Of a stretch of 64,000 bases of DNA, positions 16,268-25,667 are shown one piece after another. Under the pieces are notes generated by a model, which searched no databases, had not been told where the DNA came from, and saw only the letters and a program-made list of their open reading frames with translations. The position numbers and the translations under genes were made by a program. Numbering within the stretch: the first letter of the stretch is position 1; each line of letters begins with the position of its first letter. This DNA comes from Oceanimonas baumannii (GTDB taxonomy: Bacteria; Pseudomonadota; Gammaproteobacteria; Enterobacterales; Aeromonadaceae): contig NZ_NQJF01000015.1 of NCBI RefSeq assembly GCF_002245495.1, forward strand, positions 33,454 to 97,453. The letters are read 5' to 3'.

Positions 16268-17500
16268 TTATGCCGGGAAGTCAGTCACTGGAGGGGGAGA
16301 CAAAATCTCAATCAGGCGAGCCACCGCATCATCATCTGAAAGCTGCTGATTAAAGTGATGCATGATGACCTGTTCAATCTGCTCGCGATGTTCATATCTG
16401 AATGACACCACAGTGCCATGCATGTGCGACATTCTCATGTTGTTGATCACCTTGCGCGAGCAATCGTTGAAACCATCCAGCGAAATATCGACTCTGGCCG
16501 GAAGTCCTCCGCTGAGCAGACTCCAGCGCTTTTGGAAATCGCGGCCCATGATGGTGTTGATAAAGCGTTGTTTGTCTTGCAGGCTGGCCGGTGAACCCTG
16601 ATAACTGACCATCAAATCACTGATAAAAATAGGCATGGCCTGAGTGCCGGGAAAGTGAAAACACTCAAAATCCCGCCCTGGTTGCCAACCTGCTCCGGTT
16701 AAGGCTGCATTGGCCCAGGTACCCTGTAAATGCATCAATGCCTGGCCATTTTGCATCAGCGCCATGGCATCCTGCGGCGTCAGGCTCTGATAATTGTCGG
16801 GAGCAAATGACCGTAGCGTGTTCATCCGGCTGAAAATACGCCGCAGCCGCCTGTCATCCCCCTCGTGTAACTTCCGCTCTATCAGAATGCGGCGATAGTG
16901 ATCTACTCCCAATACATCAATGGCAACAACACTGAACAACACGGAGATATTCCAGTTGCTGCCACTGACGGCCAGTGGGATCCAGCCTTTGTCCTGTGCT
17001 TTCTGCAACACCACCAGCAATTCCTGCCAGTTATCGGGAGGGCGGCTTTCCAGTTGCCGCCATAACGATGTATTCACCCATAGCCAGTTAATGGCGTGCA
17101 CCGACACCGGCACCGCAAACCACCGCTCTCCCTGCTTGGCCGTTTGCTGAACCGCCAGAGGGATCCAGTCGTCCCAGCCGGGTGCGGCATCAGGATAGAC
17201 AATGTCCCTGAGATGCGCGGGCTGTACGCGATGTCCGGACAACTGCGCAAAATCGGGCGGTCTGCCTTGCTGCAAGCGTTCCGTGAGCTGGCTGAAATAG
17301 GACTGGAAGCCCACACCAGCCACGCCTGATGCGCTCAGCTCCACCCCCTGATGTTTTAGCTCTTTTGCCATCAATGACACCAGCTTCTGCTCCGCCGGTG
17401 ATGCCCACCAGTGCATCAAGTCGATCTCTGTGCCGGACAAACGGGAGCAAAAAAGCATGGTCATACAAAAAAAGATTCGTTTAGCTCTCATCGGGGACAC
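16268..17500 (-). CDS. Periplasmic solute-binding protein (extracellular family 1, sugar type), no transporter nearby
   Basis: A periplasmic binding protein of 410 residues from GTG 17500, or 407 from ATG 17491; the GTG is favoured by AAGGTGG just upstream. A hydrophobic signal peptide (KRIFFCMTMLFCSRLSG) precedes the mature start EIDLMHWW, typical of carbohydrate ABC binding proteins. Internal family features include PVSVHAINWLWVNTSLW and ALMQNGQALMHLQGTWA. No ABC permease or ATPase gene is adjacent. Instead a REC-AraC regulator and a hybrid kinase are divergent from it, which suggests a sensory rather than transport role, as for the chitin-binding protein/ChiS pair in Vibrio. The ligand cannot be read from the sequence. 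Confidence 0.85.
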   Translation of the reverse strand: MSPMRAKRIFFCMTMLFCSRLSGTEIDLMHWWASPAEQKLVSLMAKELKHQGVELSASGVAGVGFQSYFSQLTERLQQGRPPDFAQLSGHRVQPAHLRDIVYPDAAPGWDDWIPLAVQQTAKQGERWFAVPVSVHAINWLWVNTSLWRQLESRPPDNWQELLVVLQKAQDKGWIPLAVSGSNWNISVLFSVVAIDVLGVDHYRRILIERKLHEGDDRRLRRIFSRMNTLRSFAPDNYQSLTPQDAMALMQNGQALMHLQGTWANAALTGAGWQPGRDFECFHFPGTQAMPIFISDLMVSYQGSPASLQDKQRFINTIMGRDFQKRWSLLSGGLPARVDISLDGFNDCSRKVINNMRMSHMHGTVVSFRYEHREQIEQVIMHHFNQQLSDDDAVARLIEILSPPPVTDFPA

Positions 17501-17675
17501 TCACCACCTTAAGATCAATTGCAAAATGCACGTCACCATGCTAACACAGCGCCTTGATACAAGGCAGTAAGCCCGGGTAATTACCAGATTTAAAACCCTT
17601 TTTCTGTTAGCATGATAGGCTGCTCCGAATCCTGCTCTGAGCATTTTCATTTTGCAAGATTTAAGGTATTTCTAC

Positions 17676-18437
17676 ATGGACTCCAGTGCCCGCCCCCACA
17701 TCTTGTTAATTGATGACAAGCCTGACGAACTGACCCCGCTGCTCAGTCTGCTGTCTTCCAGCAATATGCGTTTGTCAGTCTCCGACACCCCTCGCCAGGG
17801 CTATCACCGGGCATTGGCACTGAAACCGGACTTGATCATGCTGGATCTGCATATGCCCAGCCTGGACGGCTTTGCTCTGTGCCGGTTATTGCAGGAGGCG
17901 CCAGCTCTGCAACACACTCCTATTTTGTTTTTATCGGCAGCCAATACTCTGGAAGAACGGCTGACCGCGCTGAAACTGGGCGGTGTTGATTTCATCAGTA
18001 AACCCTATTCCGCCGAAGAAGTGCTGGCCCGCATTCACATTCACCTGAAACTTTCCCGGCTTCATTCCCCGTCCATCCTTACCGGGGATACAGCCCCAGA
18101 GACCGATGCAGACGAGCTGACCCTCAGAGCAGCGGTACGTCTGCTGCAAGAAAACCTGGCCACGCCACCTTCCCTGGAAGAACTGGCCAAAGCCATTGGT
18201 ACCTATGAGAAGCGTCTGTTAAAAATTTTCCGGGAACGGCTGGGCACCACCGTGTTCGCCTTTATTCGAGAAGCCAGACTTAAAAGAGCCAGAGAGTTAC
18301 TGGTTAATCACCAGATGACCATTGAAGACATTGCCGGTGTGGTTGGCTTCAGCAGTGCGGCCAACTTTTCAACGGCCTTTAAAAAACAGGAAGGCGTCAG
18401 CCCCCGGGAATACCGCAACCAGCATCAGACACCATGA
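17676..18437 (+). CDS. Response regulator with REC and AraC-type DNA-binding domains
   Basis: A transcription regulator of 253 residues. Residues 8-125 form a receiver domain (HILLIDDKPDE, phospho-acceptor Asp57 in LIMLDLHMPSLDG, SKPYSAEE Lys). The C-terminal ~100 residues form an AraC/XylS double helix-turn-helix (SLEELAKAIGTYEKRLLKIF, then IEDIAGVVGFSSAANFSTAF). ATG 17676 is preferred over TTG 17652 because TTTAAGG precedes it. Its stop overlaps the start of the hybrid kinase (ATGA), so the two are a co-translated two-component pair. The gene is divergent from the solute-binding protein, 175 bp away, which makes that gene a natural target. Confidence 0.9.
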   Translation: MDSSARPHILLIDDKPDELTPLLSLLSSSNMRLSVSDTPRQGYHRALALKPDLIMLDLHMPSLDGFALCRLLQEAPALQHTPILFLSAANTLEERLTALKLGGVDFISKPYSAEEVLARIHIHLKLSRLHSPSILTGDTAPETDADELTLRAAVRLLQENLATPPSLEELAKAIGTYEKRLLKIFRERLGTTVFAFIREARLKRARELLVNHQMTIEDIAGVVGFSSAANFSTAFKKQEGVSPREYRNQHQTP

Positions 18438-20338
18438 TTTACAAACAATTTCTCTTTTGGCTGCGTTCTGCCTCGCTGCTGGTACCAGCTACTGCCCTGG
18501 CATCGGAGCCCACACTTACCTTACAAACGGACAACCCGCTTACTCAGCTCTGGGCCGGGGTCGAACTCGGCATCATGGTATTGCTGCTTCTCTTTACTCC
18601 GCTGGCGGCATGGGCATATCGCAGTATGCTGCTCCTGCTCAGCGGGACTGGCATCTGGGTGCAGTTTTTACTCAGTACACTGTACCGCCATGAATGGCAG
18701 CAACTAACCACCTGGCATCATGGTTTGGTTCACTGGCAGCCTCAGCTGACTTCCCTTGTTTTTTTTCTGCTCTTCGGGTGTATACATCTGCTGTTATCAC
18801 TGGGGCGACAGCCTCGTTATTTACCGTTGCTGGCATGGAGCTATTGTCTGGCCGGTATCCTGTTATTGCTCTGGCAAGAGACTCAAGCTGACCTGCAGTG
18901 GTTTACTCACTACCACAATATGTTCGGCATTGTACTTTTGCTGTTAGTCACACTTTCATTTTTTCACGGTGTACGTCCAGGTCCGCTGTTCTGGCTCTTT
19001 GGCGGTGTAACGACCGCCCTGTTACTGTCTGACCAGACATTATGGCCTGCCGGGCAACTGTTCCCGGACTATGGGCCAGCATTCAGCCTGCTGTTTATTG
19101 CCGCCCTGCTGACCAACGTTCACCGACAGCGGCGAAGCCAGCAGACGCTGGAACAACAGTTAACAGAAAAACAGCAGAACAGCCTGGATCACCTCGAACG
19201 CACAGTGGCCATGCGCACCCGTCAGCTCACCCGCTCTCTGGCAGCCCGTAATCAGATGCTGGCCCGTATCAGTCACGATCTGCGCGCGCCTCTGGGACAT
19301 ATTATTACCCGGGCCGGGCAGACAGATGCGCACAATTACAAAAAAGAAAGCGGCTATATTATGCGCACCGCCAACCGGCAGCTGGAACTGCTTGATGATC
19401 TGATTGCCTATGCCAGGGGCGAACTGCAGCAGCAGGAACTGACGCTGGAGTCCCAATACCTATATGCATTTATCAAAGAAATAGAAGAAGAAGGCCGGCT
19501 GCTTGCCCGGCAGCATCACAATCGTTTCCGGCTGCATATTGGAGAGCAGCTGCCGGTACTGATACAGGCCGACTTTCGCAGACTCAGACGTATTATTGTG
19601 AACCTGCTCGATAATGCCGCCAAATTTACGCATAACGGTGATATTTCACTGTCACTGACCGCTACGGCACTGCCCGGAGAGCAGATAACACTGAACGTAG
19701 TGGTGAGCGATACTGGCCCCGGTTTGTCGCCGTCACTTCAGCAGCGGCTGGACCAGCCTTTTTTGCGCGGCGAGCATAACAAGCAGGGTTACGGGCTGGG
19801 CCTCGCCATTGTGACAGAGCTGCTGGCACAGATGAACAGCCAGCTGAAAACCGAGCAGCCCGCCCAGGGCGGCAGCCGGTTCAGCTTTGAACTGAAACTG
19901 GACAAAGGACGGGAATACGACGTTGATCAGGTGTTTATTGATAACCGGGTGCAGGATCTGGACGGTACCGGTTATCAGATCCTGCTGGTGGATGACATTG
20001 CACTGACCTGTACCTATCTGAGTGAGCTGCTGGGAGGCTACGGATTTGATACCCTCATTGCCCACAGTGCCCGGGAAGCGCTGCACTGCCTTGAGGATGG
20101 GCAGGTGGATCTGGTTATCACGGATCAACTGATGCCCGATATGAATGGCTGGGAATTATTGGCCCAACTGCGGGAAAAACACAGTCATTTGCCGGTATTG
20201 CTTTATTCAGCCCTCCCCCCCATGCCCGATAGTCATCACACTCACCTGCACTTTAATGACACCTTGCTGAAACCCGCCGGCAGTGATGAGTTTCTTCACT
20301 GCGTCCAGCATCTGTGTACACAGTATCAGCGGCTTTAA
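18434..20338 (+). CDS. Membrane hybrid sensor histidine kinase with C-terminal receiver
   Basis: A 634-residue kinase. A signal-like first segment is followed by a short periplasmic stretch and about seven membrane helices (residues 35-225), resembling a 7TMR sensor module without a large periplasmic domain. After a coiled coil comes HisKA (ARISHDLRAPLGH, His about 281), HATPase (N box IIVNLLDNAAKFT; G boxes SDTGPGLSPS and GYGLGLAIV) and a receiver domain (ILLVDDIALTC, Asp in LVITDQLMPDMNGW). Partner genes are the upstream REC-AraC regulator (4-bp overlap) and probably the divergent binding protein. Its 3' end overlaps the convergent broken hybrid kinase by 3 bp. Confidence 0.9.
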   Translation: MIYKQFLFWLRSASLLVPATALASEPTLTLQTDNPLTQLWAGVELGIMVLLLLFTPLAAWAYRSMLLLLSGTGIWVQFLLSTLYRHEWQQLTTWHHGLVHWQPQLTSLVFFLLFGCIHLLLSLGRQPRYLPLLAWSYCLAGILLLLWQETQADLQWFTHYHNMFGIVLLLLVTLSFFHGVRPGPLFWLFGGVTTALLLSDQTLWPAGQLFPDYGPAFSLLFIAALLTNVHRQRRSQQTLEQQLTEKQQNSLDHLERTVAMRTRQLTRSLAARNQMLARISHDLRAPLGHIITRAGQTDAHNYKKESGYIMRTANRQLELLDDLIAYARGELQQQELTLESQYLYAFIKEIEEEGRLLARQHHNRFRLHIGEQLPVLIQADFRRLRRIIVNLLDNAAKFTHNGDISLSLTATALPGEQITLNVVVSDTGPGLSPSLQQRLDQPFLRGEHNKQGYGLGLAIVTELLAQMNSQLKTEQPAQGGSRFSFELKLDKGREYDVDQVFIDNRVQDLDGTGYQILLVDDIALTCTYLSELLGGYGFDTLIAHSAREALHCLEDGQVDLVITDQLMPDMNGWELLAQLREKHSHLPVLLYSALPPMPDSHHTHLHFNDTLLKPAGSDEFLHCVQHLCTQYQRL

Positions 20339-22436
20339 TCTGTCTGACCTTGGACGCCAAACTCGGCTTTCAACCGGGCAGCCGTTGCCTTCACCAGCAC
20401 CGGCACCTGACTTGCCAGTTTCAGTGCGCGCTGTTCATCCTGCTCCTTTAAGGCAGCACTGATCAGCCGTGCCTGCTCGGACAACCCCTCCAGCCCGGCT
20501 TGCCCGGCCGTGCCGGCCATGTTGTGCGCCAGCTCACGAAGGGCCTGCCCCTTCCCGCTCTCCGCCAAAACAGCAAAATGCTGCTGCCATTCTTCACAAC
20601 TGCTGAGGGTCATCTGCATTAACGCCGCAAAACGATCTTCAGGCAGCCGCTGCTGTAACCGGCTGAGGAACTCGGCATTCACCACCGGTTGGGGATGCAG
20701 GCAATCGGCCAGTACCTGCCACAGTTGCTGCTCATCTATAGGCTTGGCAATATGCCCGTTCATCCCCGCCTTGTAGCATTGCAACCTGTCTGCAGGGCTG
20801 TCACTGGCCGACAGCGCGATAACCGGCACCCGTTCATATCCAGCCAGACGGCGAATACGACGGCAGGTTTCCAGGCCATCGAGCCCGGGCATCATCAGGT
20901 CGAGCAAAACGCCGTCGTAACCATCACATTCCTTTTGCTCAAGCAAGGCTAATGCCGCTTCCCCGCTGCCAGCCGTGTCCACCCGAATACCACTCTCCTG
21001 CAACAGTTCCGCCGCCGGCAAATAGCCAGCCCAAGTCCGGTACCTTCATGGTGATATTGCGACAGGCTATGTAATTGTTCAAAGGGAGAAAAAATACTTT
21101 CCTGATACTCAGGTGCAATCCCCTGCCCCTGGTCGGTGACCTCAGCATACAGCCAGCCCTCCTGAGCATGGGCGTATTCCAGCCTTAACGACACGCTGAT
21201 TTCACCCTGTTCGCTGAATTTTATGGCATTGCTGAGATAGTTCAGCAAAATTTGTTTTATCCGCAGCGGATCACCCGATAACACCGGCAACGCCTCACAG
21301 GAGGAAAAATACAGTGACAGGCCTTTTTGCTGTGCCCTCTGTTCAACCATGATCTGCAATTCATTAACCAGCGCAGACGGAGTGAACGGCACCTTCTGTA
21401 TGGTCATGCGATCACTGTCCAGCCTGGAAAAATCGAGCAGGTCACTGATAATGCCGTGTAAGTGTTTGCCGGCCTGTTCAATTCGCTCCAGCCGCTGCTT
21501 CTGTGCAGCCTCCAGCGGATGTTTCAGTACCTGACGGGTCATACCAAGAATGGCATTCATCGGGGTCCGGATTTCATGGCTGATGTTAGCCAGAAACGCC
21601 GCTTTGGCCTTGGTAATGGCTTCGTCACGCTCCAGCCGCTCAGCCTTTTGCATGGTATCGCTAAACACTTCGAGCGCCTGGGCCATCTGTCCGATTTCAT
21701 CCTGCCGCTGTGTGTAATCAATCCTCTGCGGATAATCCCGGCGGGCCAGCCGCCGCATAACCCGGGTCAGCTCGCTCACCGGGTAAGAAAAATGATAAAG
21801 GGAGAAACGCCCCGTAAGGCCAATTCCGGTGATTAACATCATGGCAAATGCCAGCGCTGTGTTAACCAGGGTTGCCCGCGTTGCGGTATTCAGCTCGTCA
21901 GATTTTTTCTGGTAATCAGCGACAACATCGTGATGCAGTACAAGCAGATCCGCTTTTAACGAGCTGAATGCAGGATCATAATGCTGGCGGATCAGATTCA
22001 GCGCCTTATCACCACGCCAACGGGCTGCCCAGTTCACGATTTCTGCCGACAAAGAAAACACCGTATGTTGGCGTTGCAATATATCATTAAGTGCCTGTGT
22101 TTTGGCCGGAAGCAGCGGTTTAAGCTCTTCCACCAGGCCAATCAGCCGGGCCTGGTGACGGCTTAACTGCGTCTGAGCAGCCTTCATTTGCTCAGATTCT
22201 TCTTCGGTGAGCACCGACAAAACAACACGGCTTGCCAGGCTCAGCTCAAGCGCCGCGTCACCGAATAAAATGGCAGCCTGGGCATCATTATTGAGCAAAA
22301 AACGATAATCGTTATCTACCTGCTGCAATGTGCGTAACGAGTAGAGTGTGATCATTACCGCCATCACACTCAGCAACCCGACCATCAGCATAATTTTGCT
22401 GGTCAGAGACAAATTACTGAACCACCTGGCAATCAA
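20335..22436 (-). pseudogene. Hybrid histidine kinase (HK-REC-Hpt) broken by an internal deletion
   Basis: Two overlapping minus-strand frames together make a BarA/ArcB-like kinase. Frame 1 (22436 to about 21015) has two membrane helices around a periplasmic helical domain, HAMP, HisKA (ANISHEIRTPMNAIL) and HATPase up to the last G box (GTGLGLAICRR), then runs into unrelated sequence and stops at 20949. Frame 2 (from about 21020) starts abruptly in the middle of a receiver domain (PAAELLQESGIRVD, phospho-Asp in VLLDLMMPGLDG) and ends with an Hpt domain (His in ELAHNMAGTAGQAG). The end of the ATPase domain, the linker and the receiver's first strand are missing, and the frame changes at a GC-rich junction near 21010-21025. 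By family comparison about 100 residues are lost. It is probably non-functional as a kinase; frame 2 could still make a REC-Hpt fragment from TTG 21021. Confidence 0.85.
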
Positions 22437-22678
22437 GTTAATGCGCTCCTTGCTTTTCGCACCAATGTTTAAGCTGGAGAGGCTCCCCGGGCCAACGCTC
22501 CAGAATCAGAACATATCGCCTTTTCCGCGGCCATCACCCAAGGTGCCGCAAACCCGCATTGCAGAGCTTGCATGACGTGACGGACGAAATCCACTGCGAT
22601 CGAACTCGTTTCCGGGTAGAGACACCGGATTGTACAGGTGCACACGATAAGAGAGCGACTTTCTGAGCTGAGAGCAGG

Positions 22679-23072
22679 CTATATCATTGGAATCGTGGAC
22701 AGCAGCAGTAGCCCGGCCATGCCATAGTTAAACCCTTTCACGCGCTTATCGGTAGTTAACCAGCGTTGCAGTTGCATTCCGGCTGCGGTCCAGAATGTGA
22801 CGGATGGCAGGTTTGCCAAACAAAAGATACCCGCAATCACGGTGAGCTCCAGCCAGGCATCACCACTGCTGTACACCGTAATGGCCGTTAATGCCATCGA
22901 CCAACCTTTGGGATTAACCCATTGAAATGCGACCGCACCGGTAAAAGACATCGGGCGAAAATCGCGTGTTGCTTCGGCCTTGTCGCTGGTAGCAATTCTG
23001 TACGTTAAATCGATCACAACCATGGTGGTAATGGATACGCCAAAAGACGAGCGTTAGCCAGTCAGGGCTCAT
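22679..23072 (-). pseudogene. LysE/RhtB amino-acid exporter remnant with internal deletion and frameshift
   Basis: An intact LysE-family exporter has about 205 residues; here only the two ends survive. The N-terminus MSPDWLTLV is readable from ATG 23072. A frame change then gives FGVSITT, where the family continues with PGPN, but the sequence jumps to the late part (VVIDLTYRIATSD). It continues through the conserved FQWVNPKGWSMALTAI to the C-terminus at 22679. The middle membrane helices are missing. The 22437-22678 gap beyond it shows no gene. Confidence 0.8.
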
Positions 23073-23245
23073 CAGCATACGTACTATTTAGACAGTAGGT
23101 TCTGGATAAATGAAAGCCCGTATCAAGCATATAACACAGTGCCTGAAGAACTTGGCGACATCAGTGCCAATACCTCCGCTGGTCGCAGCGAAGGGTTAAC
23201 GATACAGTAGAGGCTGTTATTACCCACAGGAGCGCAATACCCGCC

Positions 23246-24637
23246 ATGGCTGGTTATCTTTCCCTTACCACACGCCTCAGTCTGATATTCAGCCTGACCA
23301 TGCTGGCCATCTGGGGACTGGTAAGCCTGGTACTGATGCAGTCATTGGAACAGCACTTTGCACGTCAGGACGAGGATGCGCTTCGTGGTAAAATGGTGCT
23401 GGTAAAAAACCTGCTCTCGGCCCGGCTGACCGAGGGGCAGTCCGACTGGCCTTTACTGGAGTCGCGACTGCAACAGGACTTGTCCGGCTATGGTGATTAT
23501 TTTCTGCAAATTCAAAATCTGCAGGGAACCTCGCTGCTGGACACCCGGGTTAAGCAGCCCCCCTTGCCAACTGAACAGTTCGGAAATAGCGTTCCCTCCA
23601 ACAGCTGGGTGGCAGATGGCGTACGTTATCGCAGCCTTACCGAGCCGTTTTTACCCTCTGATTCCACCCTGCCCGAACCGGTGCTGATCCGCCTGGTGCT
23701 GGATACCCGTTACCATCAGCATTTTCTGGATGAAATACACACCGCCCTGCTCTGGCTGACCGGCGGCATTGCCCTGATATCGGTACTGCTGGGCTGGATG
23801 GCCTCCCGCGCCGGACTAAAACCCCTCCGCACCCTGGCCCGGCTGTCCACCCGGGTAACCGCCAGTCAGCTTAATCACCGGCTGCCGCTCAGCAATGCGC
23901 CGGCCGAGCTGCATGCACCTATCCATGCCTTTAACAACATGCTGGACCGGCTGGAAGACTCCTTTCAACGGCTGACTACCTTTTCCTCGGATATCGCCCA
24001 CGAGCTGCGCACCCCGGTAAACAGCCTGCTGCTGCAAACCCAGGTTGCCCTGAGCCAGACCCGCTCGGACCACGATTACCGGGAAGCCCTCTATGCCAAC
24101 CTGGAGACCGCCGAGCGATTGAGAAGAATGATCAATGAAATGCTGTTTCTGGCCAAATCGGAGCAGGGACAATTAGCCATACAGGGCCAGTCGCTGGATC
24201 TGGCGGAAGAAGTGGATGAGTTGATCGAGTTTTTCGAGCCGCTTGCCAGTGACCAACAAGTGCGTTTGCAGCGTCAGGGCCATGCCCGGTTGTGGGGAGA
24301 CAGGGCCATGCTGCAACGGGCCATCAGCAACCTGCTGACTAACGCCATTCGTTACACTCCGGCACACGAGGTAGTCTGCATTCGCGTAAACGGCGGTGAT
24401 AGCGCCGTCACCTTGGAGGTGGCCAACCCAGGCTCCCCCATCCCTCCCGAGGAATGGCCTCGGCTGTTTGACCGGTTTTACCGGGCAGACCACGCGCGCC
24501 AGCAGGTGACCGAAGGCTCCGGATTGGGCCTGGCCATCGCCAGGGCCATTATTACCAGCCACGACGGCACCCTGTCGGTGCGCTCCGATGAGCAGGAAAC
24601 CTGCTTTACCGCCCGCTTTCCCGCCGGCCAATGCTGA
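23246..24637 (+). CDS. CusS/CopS-like heavy-metal sensor histidine kinase
   Basis: An inner-membrane kinase of 463 residues. First helix about 13-32 (LSLIFSLTMLAIWGLVSLVL), periplasmic sensor domain about 33-165, second helix about 170-190. HAMP follows, then HisKA (FSSDIAHELRTPVNSLL, His near 252) and HATPase (N box AISNLLTNAIRYTP, DRFYRADHAR, GSGLGLAIARAI). These are hallmarks of the heavy-metal sensor group. It is convergent with the cytochrome c gene (8-bp gap). No regulator gene follows, so its likely partner is the CopR-like regulator at 28505, on the other side of the copper genes. Start ATG 23246; AGGAG lies 16 nt upstream, a loose fit. Confidence 0.88.
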   Translation: MAGYLSLTTRLSLIFSLTMLAIWGLVSLVLMQSLEQHFARQDEDALRGKMVLVKNLLSARLTEGQSDWPLLESRLQQDLSGYGDYFLQIQNLQGTSLLDTRVKQPPLPTEQFGNSVPSNSWVADGVRYRSLTEPFLPSDSTLPEPVLIRLVLDTRYHQHFLDEIHTALLWLTGGIALISVLLGWMASRAGLKPLRTLARLSTRVTASQLNHRLPLSNAPAELHAPIHAFNNMLDRLEDSFQRLTTFSSDIAHELRTPVNSLLLQTQVALSQTRSDHDYREALYANLETAERLRRMINEMLFLAKSEQGQLAIQGQSLDLAEEVDELIEFFEPLASDQQVRLQRQGHARLWGDRAMLQRAISNLLTNAIRYTPAHEVVCIRVNGGDSAVTLEVANPGSPIPPEEWPRLFDRFYRADHARQQVTEGSGLGLAIARAIITSHDGTLSVRSDEQETCFTARFPAGQC

Positions 24638-24645
24638 TATTCGGC

Positions 24646-25059
24646 CTAGTCGATGCCGTTCCGGCGCTGCTGCTCGCGTACATAGCCGATAATGTAGCTC
24701 AGCTCGTCGCGACTGATGCCTTCCACCGGCGGCATATCGCCAAAGCGCCAGTGATGGGCGCGCACACCGTTGGCGGCGGCCCGGTAAAAGGCTTCGTCAC
24801 CATGGTGTGACGGTTCGTAAACCTTGTGAATAAAAGGCGGCCCCTGATGTGTGCCCTTGAGTTCGGCACCATGGCAGCTGGCACAATATTCACCGTAAGC
24901 GGCCTGTCCCTGCGCCGAAAGTGCCCGATCGTGGGGCATGCCCCCCCACATTTGGCTGCCGCCCATCAGAAAATGGCCGGCGATCATGGCCAGTAACACG
25001 AGGGCCACGGCCCCGGCCAGCCATAGCACCCAGCGGGATGAATCCGATGACTTACTCAC
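24646..25059 (-). CDS. Membrane-anchored small c-type cytochrome
   Basis: A 137-residue protein from GTG 25059, chosen because AAGGGGG lies just upstream; the frame is open to 25200 but without a ribosome site. One N-terminal membrane anchor (WVLWLAGAVALVLLAMIAGH) precedes a class I cytochrome c domain with haem motif CASCH and a probable Met axial ligand in FGDMPPVEG. It is last in the copper cluster, separated from the cupredoxin gene by a hairpin. An electron-transfer role next to copper oxidase or cupredoxin is inferred from context. Confidence 0.88.
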   Translation of the reverse strand: MSKSSDSSRWVLWLAGAVALVLLAMIAGHFLMGGSQMWGGMPHDRALSAQGQAAYGEYCASCHGAELKGTHQGPPFIHKVYEPSHHGDEAFYRAAANGVRAHHWRFGDMPPVEGISRDELSYIIGYVREQQRRNGID

Positions 25060-25109
25060 TTTTCCCCCTTTTGTTCCAGCAGTCTTAAGCCCAGCGTCGC
25101 CAAAGCAAG

Positions 25110-25133
25110 CAGGCCCGCTTGAAGGCGGGCCTG
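25110..25133 (-). terminator. Hairpin after the cupredoxin gene
   Basis: A perfect 9-bp stem (caggcccgc/gcgggcctg) with a 6-nt loop lies 7 bp past the cupredoxin stop and upstream of the cytochrome gene. The trailing T-tract is weak, so it may attenuate rather than end transcription. Confidence 0.55.
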
Positions 25134-25139
25134 TTTGTG

Positions 25140-25628
25140 TTATTGCGCGACCATAACTTGCCCGGTCATGCCGGCTTCCATGTGCCCCGGGATCAGGCAA
25201 GCAAAATCCACGGTGCCGGCCTGGTCAAAATGCCACACCAGCCCCCCTTTCTGACCGGGCTTGAGGCTCAGCATATTGGGTTCGGCATGCTGCATATCCG
25301 GCATTTCACGCATCATATCGGCATGCTCCTTCAACATGGCCAGGTTACCCAGCACCAGCTCGTGGTTAAGCTTGCCGGCATTTTTTACAAAGAAACGCAC
25401 GGTTTCTCCCGCCTTCACCTCGATGGCGGCCGGGGTGAAACGCATGTCGTCGTTCATCTCTATCGCAACGGTACGGCTGACCTCAGCCGGCTGACCGGGG
25501 CGACCCACCCCGTGCATGCTCTGTTGCATGGTAGCGGCATTATGGCCCTCATGGTGGCCGTGCTCACCGGCGGCCAGCGCCAGGCCGGGCAACAAGGACA
25601 GCATTAAAACGGACAGCGTGGTTTTCAT
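25140..25628 (-). CDS. Periplasmic plastocyanin/azurin-like cupredoxin
   Basis: A 162-residue exported protein. Signal peptide MKTTLSVLMLSLLPGLALA is followed by a His/Met-rich stretch (GEHGHHEGHNAATMQQSM) that could bind copper, then a cupredoxin fold. Type 1 copper ligands are visible: His in GKLNHELVL, then Cys, His and Met in FACLIPGHMEAGM. It lies between copB and the cytochrome gene, in the same direction. A role in periplasmic copper binding or electron transfer to the cytochrome is inferred. Confidence 0.9.
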   Translation of the reverse strand: MKTTLSVLMLSLLPGLALAAGEHGHHEGHNAATMQQSMHGVGRPGQPAEVSRTVAIEMNDDMRFTPAAIEVKAGETVRFFVKNAGKLNHELVLGNLAMLKEHADMMREMPDMQHAEPNMLSLKPGQKGGLVWHFDQAGTVDFACLIPGHMEAGMTGQVMVAQ

Positions 25629-25667
25629 GGATATTGCTCCTGATAAATAAAAAATAATGTCTGCAGC

